NCBI GenBank assembly: GCA_943331345.2
Contig: CALQLF020000001.1
Location: forward strand, 25,456-89,455
Length of the DNA: 64,000 nt
Origin: Candidatus Planktophila lacus
GTDB lineage: Bacteria > Pseudomonadota > Gammaproteobacteria > Steroidobacterales > Steroidobacteraceae
Direction of reading: 5' to 3'
The position numbers were made by a program, and so were the translations under genes. Positions 25,120-34,469 of this stretch are shown here, one piece after another. Position 1 is the stretch's first letter. Each line of letters begins with the position of its first letter. The notes under the pieces were generated by a model, which was given only the letters and a program-made list of their open reading frames with translations, had not been told where the DNA came from and ran no database searches.

Positions 25120-25599
25120 ATGAACGAACCCACACTCACCCATGTCGATGAAGCTGGCGCCCCAGCGATGGTGGACGTCCATGGCAAGGCCGTGAGCTGG
25201 CGTCTCGCCACTGCCGAAGCATGCGTAGTGTTCCCCCCAGCGGCTGCGGCGGCGCTCCGTCAACAGGGCTTTTCCACGGCGAAGGGCCCGGTGTTCCACA
25301 CCGCCATCATCGCCGGCACGCAGGCCGCCAAGCAGACGCACCACCTCATCCCCTTCTGCCATGCCCTGCAGCTCGAGCGCTGCAAGGTCGCCATCACGAT
25401 GGAAGGTGATACGGCTGTCGTGCGTTGCGAGGCGGGTTCGCACCACCGCACGGGCGTGGAAATGGAAGCCCTTACCGGCGCCACCGTGGCAGCACTGACC
25501 ATCTACGACATGTGCAAAGCGCTGACGCACGGTCTGCGCATCGAAGCCGTGCGCTTGCTCGAGAAGACCGGCGGCAAGGCGGATTACCGTGCCGACTGA
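25120..25599 (+). CDS. moaC: Cyclic pyranopterin monophosphate synthase MoaC
   Basis: 159 residues from the ATG at 25120, which has GAGG 9 bases upstream. MoaC completes cPMP formation from the MoaA product. Signatures: LTHVDEAGAPAMVDVHGKAV at the N terminus, TAKGPVFHTAIIAGTQAAK, HHLIPFCHALQLE, GVEMEALTGATVAALTIYD, and the catalytic DMCK motif. It overlaps the start of mobA by 11 bases. The C-terminal LLEKTGGKADYRAD is standard. Confidence 0.96.
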   Translation: MNEPTLTHVDEAGAPAMVDVHGKAVSWRLATAEACVVFPPAAAAALRQQGFSTAKGPVFHTAIIAGTQAAKQTHHLIPFCHALQLERCKVAITMEGDTAVVRCEAGSHHRTGVEMEALTGATVAALTIYDMCKALTHGLRIEAVRLLEKTGGKADYRAD

Positions 25600-26260
25600 G
25601 CCCAGCACTGTCGCCGACGACGTCGATAGCCCGCCGGTGTTATCGGCAGCCGCACCCGTGGCCGGACTCGTGCTCGCTGGCGGCGAAAGCCGCCGCATGG
25701 GGCGTGACAAAGCAGCCTTGGAACTGGCAGGCAGCAGCCAACTCGAACGCACCATGGCTTTGCTCTCGCGGCACCTCGCACAGGTGTTCGTGTCCGTCCG
25801 CGCAAGCCAGCAGCAAGACCCGTTGCGTGCACGCTTCGCGCAGGTAGTGGACGCGCCCGCTTTTTCCGCCGCGGAACTCAGTGGTCCCATTGCCGGCATA
25901 CTCGGCGCTTTCGCCGCCAAGCCCGACCATGCCTGGCTGGTAGTGGCCTGCGACCTGCCCCTGCTGGACGATGCTGCCATCGCCGGGTTGCTCGTTGGCC
26001 GCCGTGCAGACAGCGTAGCCACCGCCTACACCAGCGCCTACGACGGGCTTCCGGAACCCTTGTGCGCCATCTGGGAACCCCAAGCTGCCGCCATGCTGCG
26101 TGAGCATGTGGCTGGCGGCAATCTGTGCCCTCGCAAATTTCTGCTGCGTAACGGCGCGTACTTTCTCCCAGCGATGGCGAGCGTCTCCACCAACGTCAAT
26201 ACGCCGGCGGAACTCGCCGCGTTGTCCCAGCCCGGGAACACTTCCCAGGAAACCGCATGA
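25589..26260 (+). CDS. mobA: Molybdenum cofactor guanylyltransferase MobA
   Basis: 223 residues from GTG at 25589, overlapping moaC. MobA adds GMP to molybdopterin to make the guanine dinucleotide form used by DMSO-reductase-type enzymes. It has the nucleotidyltransferase loop LVLAGGESRRMGRDKAAL, LSGPIAGILGAF, and the metal-binding CDLPLLDD. A ~20-residue N-terminal extension precedes the domain and may not be structured. It overlaps moaD by 4 bases (ATGA). Its presence implies at least one bis-MGD enzyme elsewhere in the genome. Confidence 0.93.
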   Translation: MPTEPSTVADDVDSPPVLSAAAPVAGLVLAGGESRRMGRDKAALELAGSSQLERTMALLSRHLAQVFVSVRASQQQDPLRARFAQVVDAPAFSAAELSGPIAGILGAFAAKPDHAWLVVACDLPLLDDAAIAGLLVGRRADSVATAYTSAYDGLPEPLCAIWEPQAAAMLREHVAGGNLCPRKFLLRNGAYFLPAMASVSTNVNTPAELAALSQPGNTSQETA

Positions 26261-26502
26261 GCCAGACCTACACTCTGCAGTACTTCGCCGTGCTGCGTGA
26301 ACAAGCGCGTTGCCGTGAAGAGCAGGTGACCACCACCGCCACCACGCCCGACGAGTTGTATGCGGAAGTTCGCGCACGCCACGGCTTCACGCTCGAAGCC
26401 AACTTCCTGCGCGTGGCCGTGAACGATGAATTCGCGGACTGGAATGTGCCACTGCGCGATGGCGACCACATCGTGTTCATCCCGCCCGTGGCTGGAGGCT
26501 GA
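26257..26502 (+). CDS. moaD: Molybdopterin synthase small subunit MoaD
   Basis: 81 residues of the ubiquitin-like sulfur carrier fold, ending in the required PPVAGG diglycine. The terminal Gly is adenylylated by MoeB and thiocarboxylated, then donates sulfur to precursor Z in the MoaE active site. The start overlaps mobA by four bases. It is followed 4 bp later by a gene that fuses MoaE, MoeB and a rhodanese, so every partner MoaD needs for its cycle is in one adjacent polypeptide. Confidence 0.95.
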   Translation: MSQTYTLQYFAVLREQARCREEQVTTTATTPDELYAEVRARHGFTLEANFLRVAVNDEFADWNVPLRDGDHIVFIPPVAGG

Positions 26503-26506
26503 ACGG

Positions 26507-28189
26507 ATGAGCAGCTCTTCCATCGCTACGCCGGGAGCTGAAACTTCGCCGGACGCAGGCGGAGCCTTCAGTTTCCGTGTCAGCGAAGACCCCATCGATG
26601 TACCCGCCGAACAAGCCACGCTAGGCGACCCCGGCGCGGGCGGCTATGTGGCGTTCGAAGGCTGGGTACGCGAAACGAACGAAGGGCGGCGCGTAGTACG
26701 CCTCGCCTATGAGGCTTACCCCATGCTGGCGAACCGCGAGGGCCGCCGCATCATCGAAGAAGCACGCCAGCGTTTTGGCCTGAAGTCGGCCAGTTGCATC
26801 CACCGCACCGGCTTGCTGGAAATTGGTGGGCTTGCCGTGTGGGTGGGCGTCAGTGCCGCCCATCGTGGCGAAGCTTTCGCTGCATGCCGCTACATCATCG
26901 ACGAAGTAAAACACCGCGTTCCGGTATGGAAGCAGGAGTTTTACGAGGACGGCGACAGCGGTTGGGTGAACTGCGAGCGTTGCGCTGCGGCGGCCGGACC
27001 TTCACACGGCAACGCGACCAGCACAGCAGCCAACGCCAGTCATGGCCACACGCATGCGCATTCGCATGGGCATGCCCACGACCATGCCCACGACCACGAC
27101 CACGACCACGGCCACGGCCACGGCCACGCGCAGCCAGCGGCGGTAACGGACGCCCCTGTCCCCTCACGCTTGCCGGACTACGCACGTCAGATGGCGCTAC
27201 CGGAAGTAGGTGCCGCAGGCCAAGCCAAACTCGGCGCCGCTAAAGTCTTGGTCATCGGCTGCGGCGGCCTTGGCGTACCGGTCGCCACCTATCTCGCTGG
27301 TGCCGGCATCGGCTCGCTGACCTTGGTAGACCCGGACGTCCTCGAAGCCACCAACCTGCACCGGCAAATTGCTTATGCCGCGGCGGATTGCGGGCAGGCC
27401 AAGGTACTCTTGTTGGCCGCACGCCTGCGCGCCTTGAACCCGTCCATCGGGCTGCACACCCATGCGGAAGCCGCGGATGCCGCCTTGCTTGACGCCCTAG
27501 TGCCACGTCACGACGTGGTCGTCGACTGCACGGACCGCTTGTCCGTGAAGTTCGCCGTGAACGATGCGGCCGTGCGCCATGGCATTCCGGCCGTGCTGGC
27601 GAGCGTGCACCAGTACGAAGGGCAGGTGCAGGTGGTGCGCCCCGGTGGCAGTTGCCTGCGTTGTGTCTGGCCGCAAGCGCCGCGCGATGGCGTGGTCGGC
27701 AATTGCGCCGAAGCCGGCGTACTGGGCCCCGTGCCCGGCCTCGTGGGTACTTGGCAAGCGTTTGAAGTCCTGCGTTTGCTGTTGGGTCTGGAAGCCCCTC
27801 GCGAAGGCGTGCTAACGGTCGACCTGCTCGCCGGCCAGACGCGCTTCCTCCGCGCGCCACGCGCCGCAGATTGCCCTGAACATGCCTTGAAGCATTCAGT
27901 GGCGCCCGGCGCACCGCTGGAGTTGCCAAGCTTGGCCGAAGGCCTCGCTCGTGGCTTGTGCGTGGTGGACGTGCGTGATGCTACAGAAGCCGCCGCCAAC
28001 CCATTGCCCGTGGCGCATCACCACCTGCCCATGGCGACTTTGCTAAAAGACTTGAAGCAGTTACCTGCTACCGAGAATGGCTGGCTGTTCGTTTGCGTTC
28101 GCGGTATTCGCAGCCGCAGCGTGGCGGAGGCGTGTCGCGAGGCCGGGCATGCCGCAGCGTATTCGCTCAGCGGCGGCGCGCCGCACTAA
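26507..28189 (+). CDS. MoaE / poly-His / MoeB / rhodanese fusion protein
   Basis: 560 residues. Domain 1 (22-155) is MoaE: VAFEGWVRETNEGR, YEAYPMLA, and the active-site lysines in VKHRVPVWK (K135, K142). Residues 179-207 alternate histidine with Gly, Ala, Asp, Ser or Thr, giving 15 His. Domain 3 (222-460) is MoeB/ThiF: nucleotide loop VIGCGGLGVPVA, VDPDVLEATNLHRQ and one zinc pair C383-LRC386. The usual second CxxC is C456-PEH459. Domain 4 (478-558) is a rhodanese with C530 in FVCVRGIRS. It thus joins the MPT synthase large subunit with the MOCS3-like enzyme that recharges MoaD. The gene start is set by ATG 4 bp after moaD. Confidence 0.93.
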   Translation: MSSSSIATPGAETSPDAGGAFSFRVSEDPIDVPAEQATLGDPGAGGYVAFEGWVRETNEGRRVVRLAYEAYPMLANREGRRIIEEARQRFGLKSASCIHRTGLLEIGGLAVWVGVSAAHRGEAFAACRYIIDEVKHRVPVWKQEFYEDGDSGWVNCERCAAAAGPSHGNATSTAANASHGHTHAHSHGHAHDHAHDHDHDHGHGHGHAQPAAVTDAPVPSRLPDYARQMALPEVGAAGQAKLGAAKVLVIGCGGLGVPVATYLAGAGIGSLTLVDPDVLEATNLHRQIAYAAADCGQAKVLLLAARLRALNPSIGLHTHAEAADAALLDALVPRHDVVVDCTDRLSVKFAVNDAAVRHGIPAVLASVHQYEGQVQVVRPGGSCLRCVWPQAPRDGVVGNCAEAGVLGPVPGLVGTWQAFEVLRLLLGLEAPREGVLTVDLLAGQTRFLRAPRAADCPEHALKHSVAPGAPLELPSLAEGLARGLCVVDVRDATEAAANPLPVAHHHLPMATLLKDLKQLPATENGWLFVCVRGIRSRSVAEACREAGHAAAYSLSGGAPH

Positions 28190-28192
28190 AGC

Positions 28193-28259
28193 GTCGCGAG
28201 CAAGCTCGCTCCCACAAAAACCGCTATGCCCTGTGGGAGGGAGCTTGCTCCCGACTCTT
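28193..28259. repeat. REP-like pair between convergent genes
   Basis: Two units, 28193-28216 (core GCGAGCAAGCTCGC) and 28232-28259 (core GGAGCAAGCTCC type), fill the 69 bp between the converging moaE-moeB fusion and proA. They overlap the last base of the proA reading frame region and probably terminate both transcripts. Confidence 0.85.
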
Positions 28260-29557
28260 CACACCGGCCGGGTTTGCCCGCTGCCGCGAACCACGTACTT
28301 GTAGCTAGTCAACTGCTCCACGCCCACCGGGCCGCGTGCGTGGAAGCGGTCCGTGGAGATGCCTATCTCCGCGCCGAAACCGAACTCACCCCCATCCGCA
28401 AACTGCGTGGAGGCGTTATGCAACACAATGGCGCTATCCACCAGCGCCAGAAAGCGCTCGGCGACCGCAGCGTCTGCCGTGATGATGCTTTCGGTGTGCC
28501 CCGAACCCTTCTCGCGGATGTGTCGCACGGCTTCTTCCAAGCCTTCAACCACGCGTGCGGCAATGATGGGCGCCAGGAACTCGTGGCCAAAGTCTTCGGG
28601 CTTCGCCGCTACTACCCGCGCATCGGCCTGCTGACAGGCGGCATCGCCACGCACCTCGCAACCGGCGTCGAGCAAAGCCTGCAGCAATGCAGTGCGCTCG
28701 GCTTCCGGCCACGCCGCATCTATCAACAGCGTTTCGGCGGAACCACAAACACCCGTGCGCCGCAGTTTCGCGTTCAGCACCACTTCGCGCGCCATCGCGG
28801 GCTCTGCCGCTGCATGAACGTACACATGGCAGATGCCATCGAGATGCCCGATGACGGGCACACGCGCTTCCTGCTGCACGCGAGCCACCAATCCCTTGCC
28901 ACCGCGCGGCACGACGACGTCGATGACACCGCGTGCTGCCAGCAAAGCACCCACCACCGCGCGGTCGCGCGTGGGAACCAGTTGTACTGCCGCCACCGGC
29001 AAGCCTGCTGCGACCAGTCCCTGCGCCAGACACGCATGCAGGGCTACCGAAGAATTCAGGCTTTCACTGCCTCCACGCAAGATGGCCGCATTGCCGCTCT
29101 TCAGGCACAGGGCACCGGCATCCACCGTCACATTGGGGCGGCTTTCGTAAATGATGGCGATGACGCCCAGGGGCACACGAACCCGCTGGAAATGCAGCCC
29201 ATTGGGCCGGGTCCATTCGCCGGTGATGGAGCCGACCGGGTCCGGCAGGGCCGCCACCTGCTCCAAACCTTGCGCAATGCCCTCGAGACGCTTCGCGTCC
29301 AGCGCCAAGCGGTCCAGCATGGCGGGTGACAGGCCTGCCGTACGCGCGGCCATCAAGTCCTGTTCATTCGCGGCCAAAATCTCCGCGGCACCAGCGCGCA
29401 TGGCGGCGGCCGCCGCCAGCAAAGCCGCATTCTTCTGTGCCGTGGAGGCAGCAGCCAAGGCAGGCAAAGCGGCACGAGCCGCAGCTCCCATCTCGGCGAC
29501 CAAAGCCGTAGCCGCAGAGGCGGCCATGGACGCGGTCGGCAGCTCGTTACTTGCCAT
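28259..29557 (-). CDS. proA: Gamma-glutamyl phosphate reductase ProA
   Basis: 432 residues from the ATG at 29557; GTG at 29563 overlaps the proB stop, but GGGAG is better spaced for the ATG. Second step of proline biosynthesis, NADPH-dependent reduction of glutamyl-5-phosphate. Aldehyde-dehydrogenase fold with [36 protein letters not shown], and the catalytic cysteine in [11 protein letters not shown]. The C terminus [16 protein letters not shown] is the family hallmark. The N-terminal ~20 residues are alanine-rich. It is directly downstream of proB on the minus strand, a common bacterial arrangement. Confidence 0.96.
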   Translation of the reverse strand: MASNELPTASMAASAATALVAEMGAAARAALPALAAASTAQKNAALLAAAAAMRAGAAEILAANEQDLMAARTAGLSPAMLDRLALDAKRLEGIAQGLEQVAALPDPVGSITGEWTRPNGLHFQRVRVPLGVIAIIYESRPNVTVDAGALCLKSGNAAILRGGSESLNSSVALHACLAQGLVAAGLPVAAVQLVPTRDRAVVGALLAARGVIDVVVPRGGKGLVARVQQEARVPVIGHLDGICHVYVHAAAEPAMAREVVLNAKLRRTGVCGSAETLLIDAAWPEAERTALLQALLDAGCEVRGDAACQQADARVVAAKPEDFGHEFLAPIIAARVVEGLEEAVRHIREKGSGHTESIITADAAVAERFLALVDSAIVLHNASTQFADGGEFGFGAEIGISTDRFHARGPVGVEQLTSYKYVVRGSGQTRPV

Positions 29558-29559
29558 GT

Positions 29560-30726
29560 TCACGCTCCCTTGCCGCGCGCCGCAGGTACCAGCATGACGA
29601 GATCGTCGCGATGCACCAGTTCTTCGCGACCACGGAAGCCGACGAGACTTTCAATATCGGCGCTTTTGCGACCACGGATGCGTAGCGCATCAGCGGCCGA
29701 GTAAGCCGCCAGGCCACGGGCAATCTCGCGGCCTTCCGGATCCAGAATGCTCACGGCATCGCCACGTTCGAAGCGCCCGGCGACCGCCAAGACACCCGCT
29801 GGGAGCAGACTCTTGCCACGAGCGAGTGCCGCTGCTGCGCCGGCATCCACCGCTACTTTGCCGGCAGGCTGCAAGGCACCAGCAATCCACTGCTTGCGCG
29901 CTGCGCGCGGCGTAGTGGTGGGCAGGAACCAAGTAGAGCGGGCTCCGGAAGCGACGGCACGCAACGGATTTTCCACATGACCGCTGGCCACGCACATGGC
30001 ACAGCCAGCCTCTACTGCAATGCGGGCAGCCGCCACCTTGGTAGCCATGCCGCCTGAACCGACACCAGAAGTGGGCCCGGTGGCCATGGCCTCGATTTCC
30101 GCCGTGATCTCCCGGACCTCGGGAATAAAGGTGGCCGTAGGATCTTTGCCGGGGTCGGCGGTATACAAGCCATCGATGTCCGACAGCAGCATGAGGCAGT
30201 CTGCGCTCGCCATCTGCGCCACTCGCGCAGCAAGGCGGTCGTTGTCGCCGTAGCGAATCTCGGCGGTGGCCACCGTATCGTTTTCGTTGATGACCGGGAT
30301 GGCGCCCAACGACAGCAGTGTGTCGAGCGTGCGTCGGGCGTTCAGGTAACGACGGCGTTGCTCGGTGTCGTCCAAGGTGAGCAGCAACTGCGCCACCTGC
30401 AGGCCACGGCTTTCCAGCACTTCCTTCCAGGCATGGGCGAGACGAATCTGGCCGACGGCAGCCGCAGCCTGACTTTCCTCCAAACGCAACTTTCCGGCCG
30501 GCAAGCCCAACTGCCGACGCCCGAGCGCGATTGCCCCAGAGGACACAAGAATGACCTGCGCCCCACGCTCACGCGCAGCCAACAAGTCGTCTGCGAGCGC
30601 CTCCAGCCACTGTCGGTTGATGCGGCCATTGCGACTGTCTACCAACAGCGCCGACCCCACCTTGACCACCAACCGGCGGGATTGGAGCAGGCGCTTGGCG
30701 CGAGCCTTGAATTCAGCAGGTTTCAT
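29560..30726 (-). CDS. proB: Glutamate 5-kinase ProB with PUA domain
   Basis: 388 residues from [11 protein letters not shown] at 30726; the open frame continues 21 codons upstream but lacks a ribosome site. First committed step of proline synthesis. The amino-acid-kinase domain shows [57 protein letters not shown] and [10 protein letters not shown]. The C-terminal PUA domain (from ~290) includes [15 protein letters not shown] and the [21 protein letters not shown] end. It diverges from ccoN over 223 bp and is followed immediately by proA. Confidence 0.96.
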   Translation of the reverse strand: MKPAEFKARAKRLLQSRRLVVKVGSALLVDSRNGRINRQWLEALADDLLAARERGAQVILVSSGAIALGRRQLGLPAGKLRLEESQAAAAVGQIRLAHAWKEVLESRGLQVAQLLLTLDDTEQRRRYLNARRTLDTLLSLGAIPVINENDTVATAEIRYGDNDRLAARVAQMASADCLMLLSDIDGLYTADPGKDPTATFIPEVREITAEIEAMATGPTSGVGSGGMATKVAAARIAVEAGCAMCVASGHVENPLRAVASGARSTWFLPTTTPRAARKQWIAGALQPAGKVAVDAGAAAALARGKSLLPAGVLAVAGRFERGDAVSILDPEGREIARGLAAYSAADALRIRGRKSADIESLVGFRGREELVHRDDLVMLVPAARGKGA

Positions 30727-30867
30727 CTTCGCGACTCTTTTCCTGGCTGTGTTGGCAAGCGCACCGCACCCACCAACTGTCCCGTACAACTCTTAAGGGC
30801 ATTCATTTTCGCATGTTTTTCCAAGGGGATTCACGGCAAACCGTAGGCCGCTGGCGGGTTGTACCTA

Positions 30868-30881
30868 TTCATCGGCATCAG
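30868..30881. promoter_or_regulatory. Candidate FNR/Anr box upstream of ccoN
   Basis: TTCAT-CGGC-ATCAG matches the FNR/Anr consensus TTGAT-N4-ATCAA at 8 of 10 positions. It is centred about 75 bp before the ccoN start, in the divergent proB/ccoN gap. cbb3 operons are classically induced by FNR-type regulators at low oxygen. I see no convincing -10 at the ideal distance, so it stays a candidate. Confidence 0.4.
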
Positions 30882-30949
30882 GGCTATCCCTAACATTAGC
30901 CACATCCCTGCACAGCGTTGCGGGCAACAATAAAAACGAGGCTGGAAAC

Positions 30950-32374
30950 ATGCAGCAAACCGAACACTACAACGACCGCGTGGTTAGGCAGTTCGCCCTG
31001 ATGACCGTGGTCTGGGGCATCGTGGGCATGTTGGTCGGGGTGATTATCGCCTCCCAGTTGCTCTGGCCGGCGCTGAACTTCGACATCCCCTGGCTAACCT
31101 ATTCCAGGCTTCGGCCGCTCCACACGAACGCCGTCATCTTCGCTTTCGGCGGTTCGGCGCTCTTCGCCACCAGCTACTACATCGTCCAGCGCACCTGCCA
31201 TGTCCGCTTGTTCGCAGACAAACTAGCTGGCTTCACGTTCTGGGGCTGGCAAGCCATCATCCTGTCGGCGGCTATCACTCTGCCGCTGGGCATTACCAGC
31301 GGCAAGGAATACGCCGAACTGGAATGGCCCATCGATATCCTCATCACCATCGTCTGGGTGTCCTACGCCGTGGTGTTCTTCGGCACTCTCGCCAAGCGCC
31401 GCGTACAGCACATCTATGTAGCCAACTGGTTCTTCGCGGCCTACATAATCACCATCGCCGTCCTGCACCTCGTGAATAGCGCCGCCATGCCTGCGACTCT
31501 GTTCCGCTCGTATAGCATCTACCCAGGCGTGGTCGACGCCATGGTCCAGTGGTGGTACGGGCACAACGCCGTAGGCTTCTTCCTCACCGCCGGCTTCCTC
31601 GGCATGATGTACTACTTCATTCCGAAGCAGGCGGGTCGCCCAATCTTCAGCTACCGCCTATCGGTAGTGCACTTCTGGGCGCTCATCTCACTGTACATGT
31701 GGGCCGGCCCCCATCATCTGATCTACACCTCGCTGCCGGACTGGGTGCAATCGCTAGGCATGGTGTTCAGCCTCATGCTTATCGCGCCGAGTTGGGGCGG
31801 CATGATCAATGGCGTCATGACGCTCTCGGGCGCCTGGCACAAGCTCCGCACGGACCCCATCCTGAAGTTCCTCGTGGTCTCGCTGTCGTTTTACGGCATG
31901 TCGACATTCGAGGGCCCGATGATGTCCATCAAGAGCGTCAATGCTCTCTCGCACTACACGGACTGGACCATCGGTCATGTGCACTCCGGCGCGCTGGGTT
32001 GGGTGGCCATGATCTCTGTGGGCTCCCTCTACGCGCTCATCCCGCGTCTCTACGGTCTCGACCGTATGTACAGCATCAAGGCTATCGACATCCACTTCTG
32101 GACCACCACGATTGGCATCGTGCTGTATGTGGCGGCCATGTGGATTGCCGGCCTGATGCAAGGCCTGATGTGGCGCGCGTTGAATGCCGACGGCACGCTC
32201 ACCTACACCTTTGTCGAAGCCCTCAAAGCGACCTACCCGTATTACGCGGTGCGTGTGCTGGGTGGCTTCATGGTATTCAGCGGCATGCTGCTCATGGCCT
32301 GGAACGTGTGGAAAACGGTCAGTAGCGTCAAGCGTGGGCCGGACATCCCCGTTCTCGCCCCGACTGCGCACTGA
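30950..32374 (+). CDS. ccoN: cbb3-type cytochrome c oxidase subunit I, CcoN
   Basis: 474 residues, about twelve membrane helices. Catalytic subunit of the high-affinity cbb3 oxidase. Haem and copper ligands are visible: [12 protein letters not shown] (low-spin haem His), [11 protein letters not shown] with a downstream MMYYF (CuB His and the tyrosine), [13 protein letters not shown] (two CuB His), and [12 protein letters not shown] (haem-ligand HxH). It has no K/D-channel features of aa3 oxidases, consistent with cbb3. It is the first gene of a long operon, with a candidate FNR box in its promoter region. Confidence 0.97.
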   Translation: MQQTEHYNDRVVRQFALMTVVWGIVGMLVGVIIASQLLWPALNFDIPWLTYSRLRPLHTNAVIFAFGGSALFATSYYIVQRTCHVRLFADKLAGFTFWGWQAIILSAAITLPLGITSGKEYAELEWPIDILITIVWVSYAVVFFGTLAKRRVQHIYVANWFFAAYIITIAVLHLVNSAAMPATLFRSYSIYPGVVDAMVQWWYGHNAVGFFLTAGFLGMMYYFIPKQAGRPIFSYRLSVVHFWALISLYMWAGPHHLIYTSLPDWVQSLGMVFSLMLIAPSWGGMINGVMTLSGAWHKLRTDPILKFLVVSLSFYGMSTFEGPMMSIKSVNALSHYTDWTIGHVHSGALGWVAMISVGSLYALIPRLYGLDRMYSIKAIDIHFWTTTIGIVLYVAAMWIAGLMQGLMWRALNADGTLTYTFVEALKATYPYYAVRVLGGFMVFSGMLLMAWNVWKTVSSVKRGPDIPVLAPTAH

Positions 32375-32399
32375 ACCCCACAGGACAAGGAACAGCAAC

Positions 32400-33011
32400 A
32401 TGAACCATGACCTGATTGAACGTCGTATCGGCCTGATGGGTGTGCTGGTGGCTATCGTCATCAGCATCGGTGGTCTGGTCGAGATTGTGCCGCTCTATGC
32501 GGAAGGCATCGTCACCAAACCGGCAGCGGGCGTTAAACCCGGTAGTGCCTTGGAAGTGGCTGGTCGTGACATCTATCGTCGAGAGGGCTGCTATAACTGC
32601 CACTCGCAGATGATTCGGCCCCTACGCGCCGAGACGGAGCGTTACGGTCACTACTCCGTGGCCGGCGAGTCGGTCTATGACCATCCGTTCCAGTTCGGCT
32701 CGAAGCGTACGGGGCCGGACCTCGCCCGCGTCGGCGGTCGGTACTCGGACGAATGGCATCGCATCCACCTCAACAATGCTCGTGATGTCGTGCCCGAGTC
32801 CAACATGCCCGGCTATCCGTGGCTGGCTGAAAACACGCTGGATGGCGCCGATATCGCGGCCTCCATGAAGGCGCTGCAACGAGTAGGCGTTCCCTATACC
32901 GCCGAGCAAATCGCGGCGGCCCCTGCAGAAGTAGCCGGCAAGACCGAGCAAGACGCGCTAATCGCCTACCTGCAGAGCCTAGGCACCGCGTCCAAGACCT
33001 GGGAGCGCTGA
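32400..33011 (+). CDS. ccoO: cbb3 oxidase subunit II, CcoO
   Basis: 203 residues from the ATG at 32400 (AGGACAAGGAACAG upstream). Membrane-anchored monohaem cytochrome c. One N-terminal helix ([20 protein letters not shown]) is followed by the haem site [11 protein letters not shown] and the methionine region [10 protein letters not shown]. It passes electrons from CcoP to CcoN. The gene is 25 bp after ccoN and 3 bp before ccoQ. Confidence 0.96.
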   Translation: MNHDLIERRIGLMGVLVAIVISIGGLVEIVPLYAEGIVTKPAAGVKPGSALEVAGRDIYRREGCYNCHSQMIRPLRAETERYGHYSVAGESVYDHPFQFGSKRTGPDLARVGGRYSDEWHRIHLNNARDVVPESNMPGYPWLAENTLDGADIAASMKALQRVGVPYTAEQIAAAPAEVAGKTEQDALIAYLQSLGTASKTWER

Positions 33012-33014
33012 GCC

Positions 33015-33176
33015 ATGAACGGACTTCTCTCGGGCATCAGCACGGCTTTGGCCATGCTCGCTTTCGTGGGCACCGTGGTCTGGGCTTATAGCCACCGGCG
33101 CAATGGCGAATTCGAGGCGCTATCCAAAGTGCCTCTGGAAGAAGATGCCAAAGCGCTACAGGAGAAACAACCGTGA
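33015..33176 (+). CDS. ccoQ: cbb3 oxidase small subunit CcoQ
   Basis: 53 residues: a single membrane helix (STALAMLAFVGTVVWAY) then a charged tail with SHRRNGEFEALSKVPLEED, the usual CcoQ layout. It stabilises the oxidase complex. The ATG lies 3 bp after ccoO and the stop overlaps the GTG start of ccoP (GTGA). Confidence 0.9.
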   Translation: MNGLLSGISTALAMLAFVGTVVWAYSHRRNGEFEALSKVPLEEDAKALQEKQP

Positions 33177-34165
33177 ACGGCTTCTGGAGCTACTGGGTCA
33201 TCATCCTCACGAGCATCAATATCGCCGGGGCACTCTGGTTGCTGTGGACCACCTCGCGCAAGCGCCCTGGCGACCAAGGGCCTTCAGAGGAAACCACCGG
33301 GCACACCTGGGACGGCGACCTCAGCGAATACAACAATCCGTTGCCACGCTGGTGGCTGTGGGGCTTCTACGCCTCCGTCATCTTCGGTCTAGGCTACTTG
33401 GCCTTCTACCCCGGCCTTGGCAACTTTGCCGGTCGCCTCGGCTGGACCCAGGAGAATGCCTGGGCTGCCGATGTTGCCCTAGCGCGCAAACAGAGCGATT
33501 TCCAACTCGCCCACTACGATCATATGAATTTGCATACGCTGCGGCATGATGCGAATGCCATGCGGACGGCACGCAACCTGTTCGCCAACAACTGCGCAGC
33601 CTGCCACGGCACAGACGCGCACGGCAGCAAGGGCTTCCCCAATCTCACCGATGCCGACTGGCTGCATGGCGGCGACCCCACCGCCATCACCACCACCATC
33701 ACGCAAGGCCGCGTGGCTGTCATGCCAGCCTGGGAAGCCGTCATCGGCCCTGAAGGCGTAGAGCAGGTGTCCAGTTACGTGCTGGCACTCTCTGGACACC
33801 CCGGTGATGCGCAGATGCAAGTGCAGGCCAAGGCCGGTGCAGAGAAGTTCGCCACAGTATGCGCGGCCTGCCATGGTGCCGATGGGCGCGGCAATACCGC
33901 GTTGGGTGCACCGAATCTCACCGACAACATCTGGCTCTACGCCGGCAACGTGGAAACCATTCGCGAAACGGTAGGCAAAGGCCGCAACAACCAGATGCCG
34001 GCCCACGCAGCCAAGCTCGGCGCGACGCGCGTCAAGTTGCTAACTGCTTACGTCTTGAATCTCTCCGGCGCACCGGATGAGGAAAATGAAGAACCAGAAG
34101 CGAACAGCTTGCTCGAGGGGAGCACGCATGAACCAACCAACACCGCAGGCACCCAAGCCCACTGA
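33173..34165 (+). CDS. ccoP: cbb3 oxidase subunit III, dihaem cytochrome CcoP
   Basis: 330 residues from GTG at 33173, overlapping ccoQ. Two N-terminal helices (about 5-25 and 60-80) carry the typical HTWDGDLSEYNNPLPRWW segment between them. Two haem-c sites, CAACHGTDAHGSKGFPNLTD and CAACHGADGRGNTALG, follow, with a MPAW and QMPAH methionine region. The last ~25 residues are an acidic, low-complexity tail overlapping the next gene by 38 bp. It receives electrons from soluble or membrane cytochromes and passes them to CcoO. Confidence 0.96.
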   Translation: MNGFWSYWVIILTSINIAGALWLLWTTSRKRPGDQGPSEETTGHTWDGDLSEYNNPLPRWWLWGFYASVIFGLGYLAFYPGLGNFAGRLGWTQENAWAADVALARKQSDFQLAHYDHMNLHTLRHDANAMRTARNLFANNCAACHGTDAHGSKGFPNLTDADWLHGGDPTAITTTITQGRVAVMPAWEAVIGPEGVEQVSSYVLALSGHPGDAQMQVQAKAGAEKFATVCAACHGADGRGNTALGAPNLTDNIWLYAGNVETIRETVGKGRNNQMPAHAAKLGATRVKLLTAYVLNLSGAPDEENEEPEANSLLEGSTHEPTNTAGTQAH

Positions 34166-34469
34166 GCGGGACGCCGTGGAAGACGAACTGCCGGAGGCCA
34201 CACCCGCCACGTGGCCGCCGGCGGGCCGCAACCTAGCAATGGTCCTGTGGCCATCGTTCTTGGCGGCTGGCATGGCCACCATGTTCATGTTCGCGTGGGT
34301 AGACCCACTGGCTCTGGAGGCCTGCGCCCTGCCCTCCCCCCTGCTGAGTAGTCGCCTGACCGGTTACGGGTTAGGTTTCTTCTTTTTCTGGGGCATCTCG
34401 GCGAGCGCCAGCGGCATCACGCTATACCTCGCCTCCACGCTGCGCAGCCCCACTGACGAGCCAAAATGA
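34128..34469 (+). CDS. Two-helix membrane protein in the cco operon, unknown
   Basis: 113 residues from the ATG at 34128 (GAGGGGAG upstream), overlapping the ccoP tail by 38 bp. A proline/charge-rich cytoplasmic N terminus (~45 residues) is followed by two membrane helices (NLAMVLWPSFLAAGMATMFM and YGLGFFFFWGISASASGITL) with a short loop containing one cysteine. I do not recognise the family. Its position between ccoP and ccoG and its overlaps with both (4 bp with ccoG) suggest a role in oxidase assembly or stability, perhaps like the small CcoM-type subunits (inference). Confidence 0.75.
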   Translation: MNQPTPQAPKPTERDAVEDELPEATPATWPPAGRNLAMVLWPSFLAAGMATMFMFAWVDPLALEACALPSPLLSSRLTGYGLGFFFFWGISASASGITLYLASTLRSPTDEPK

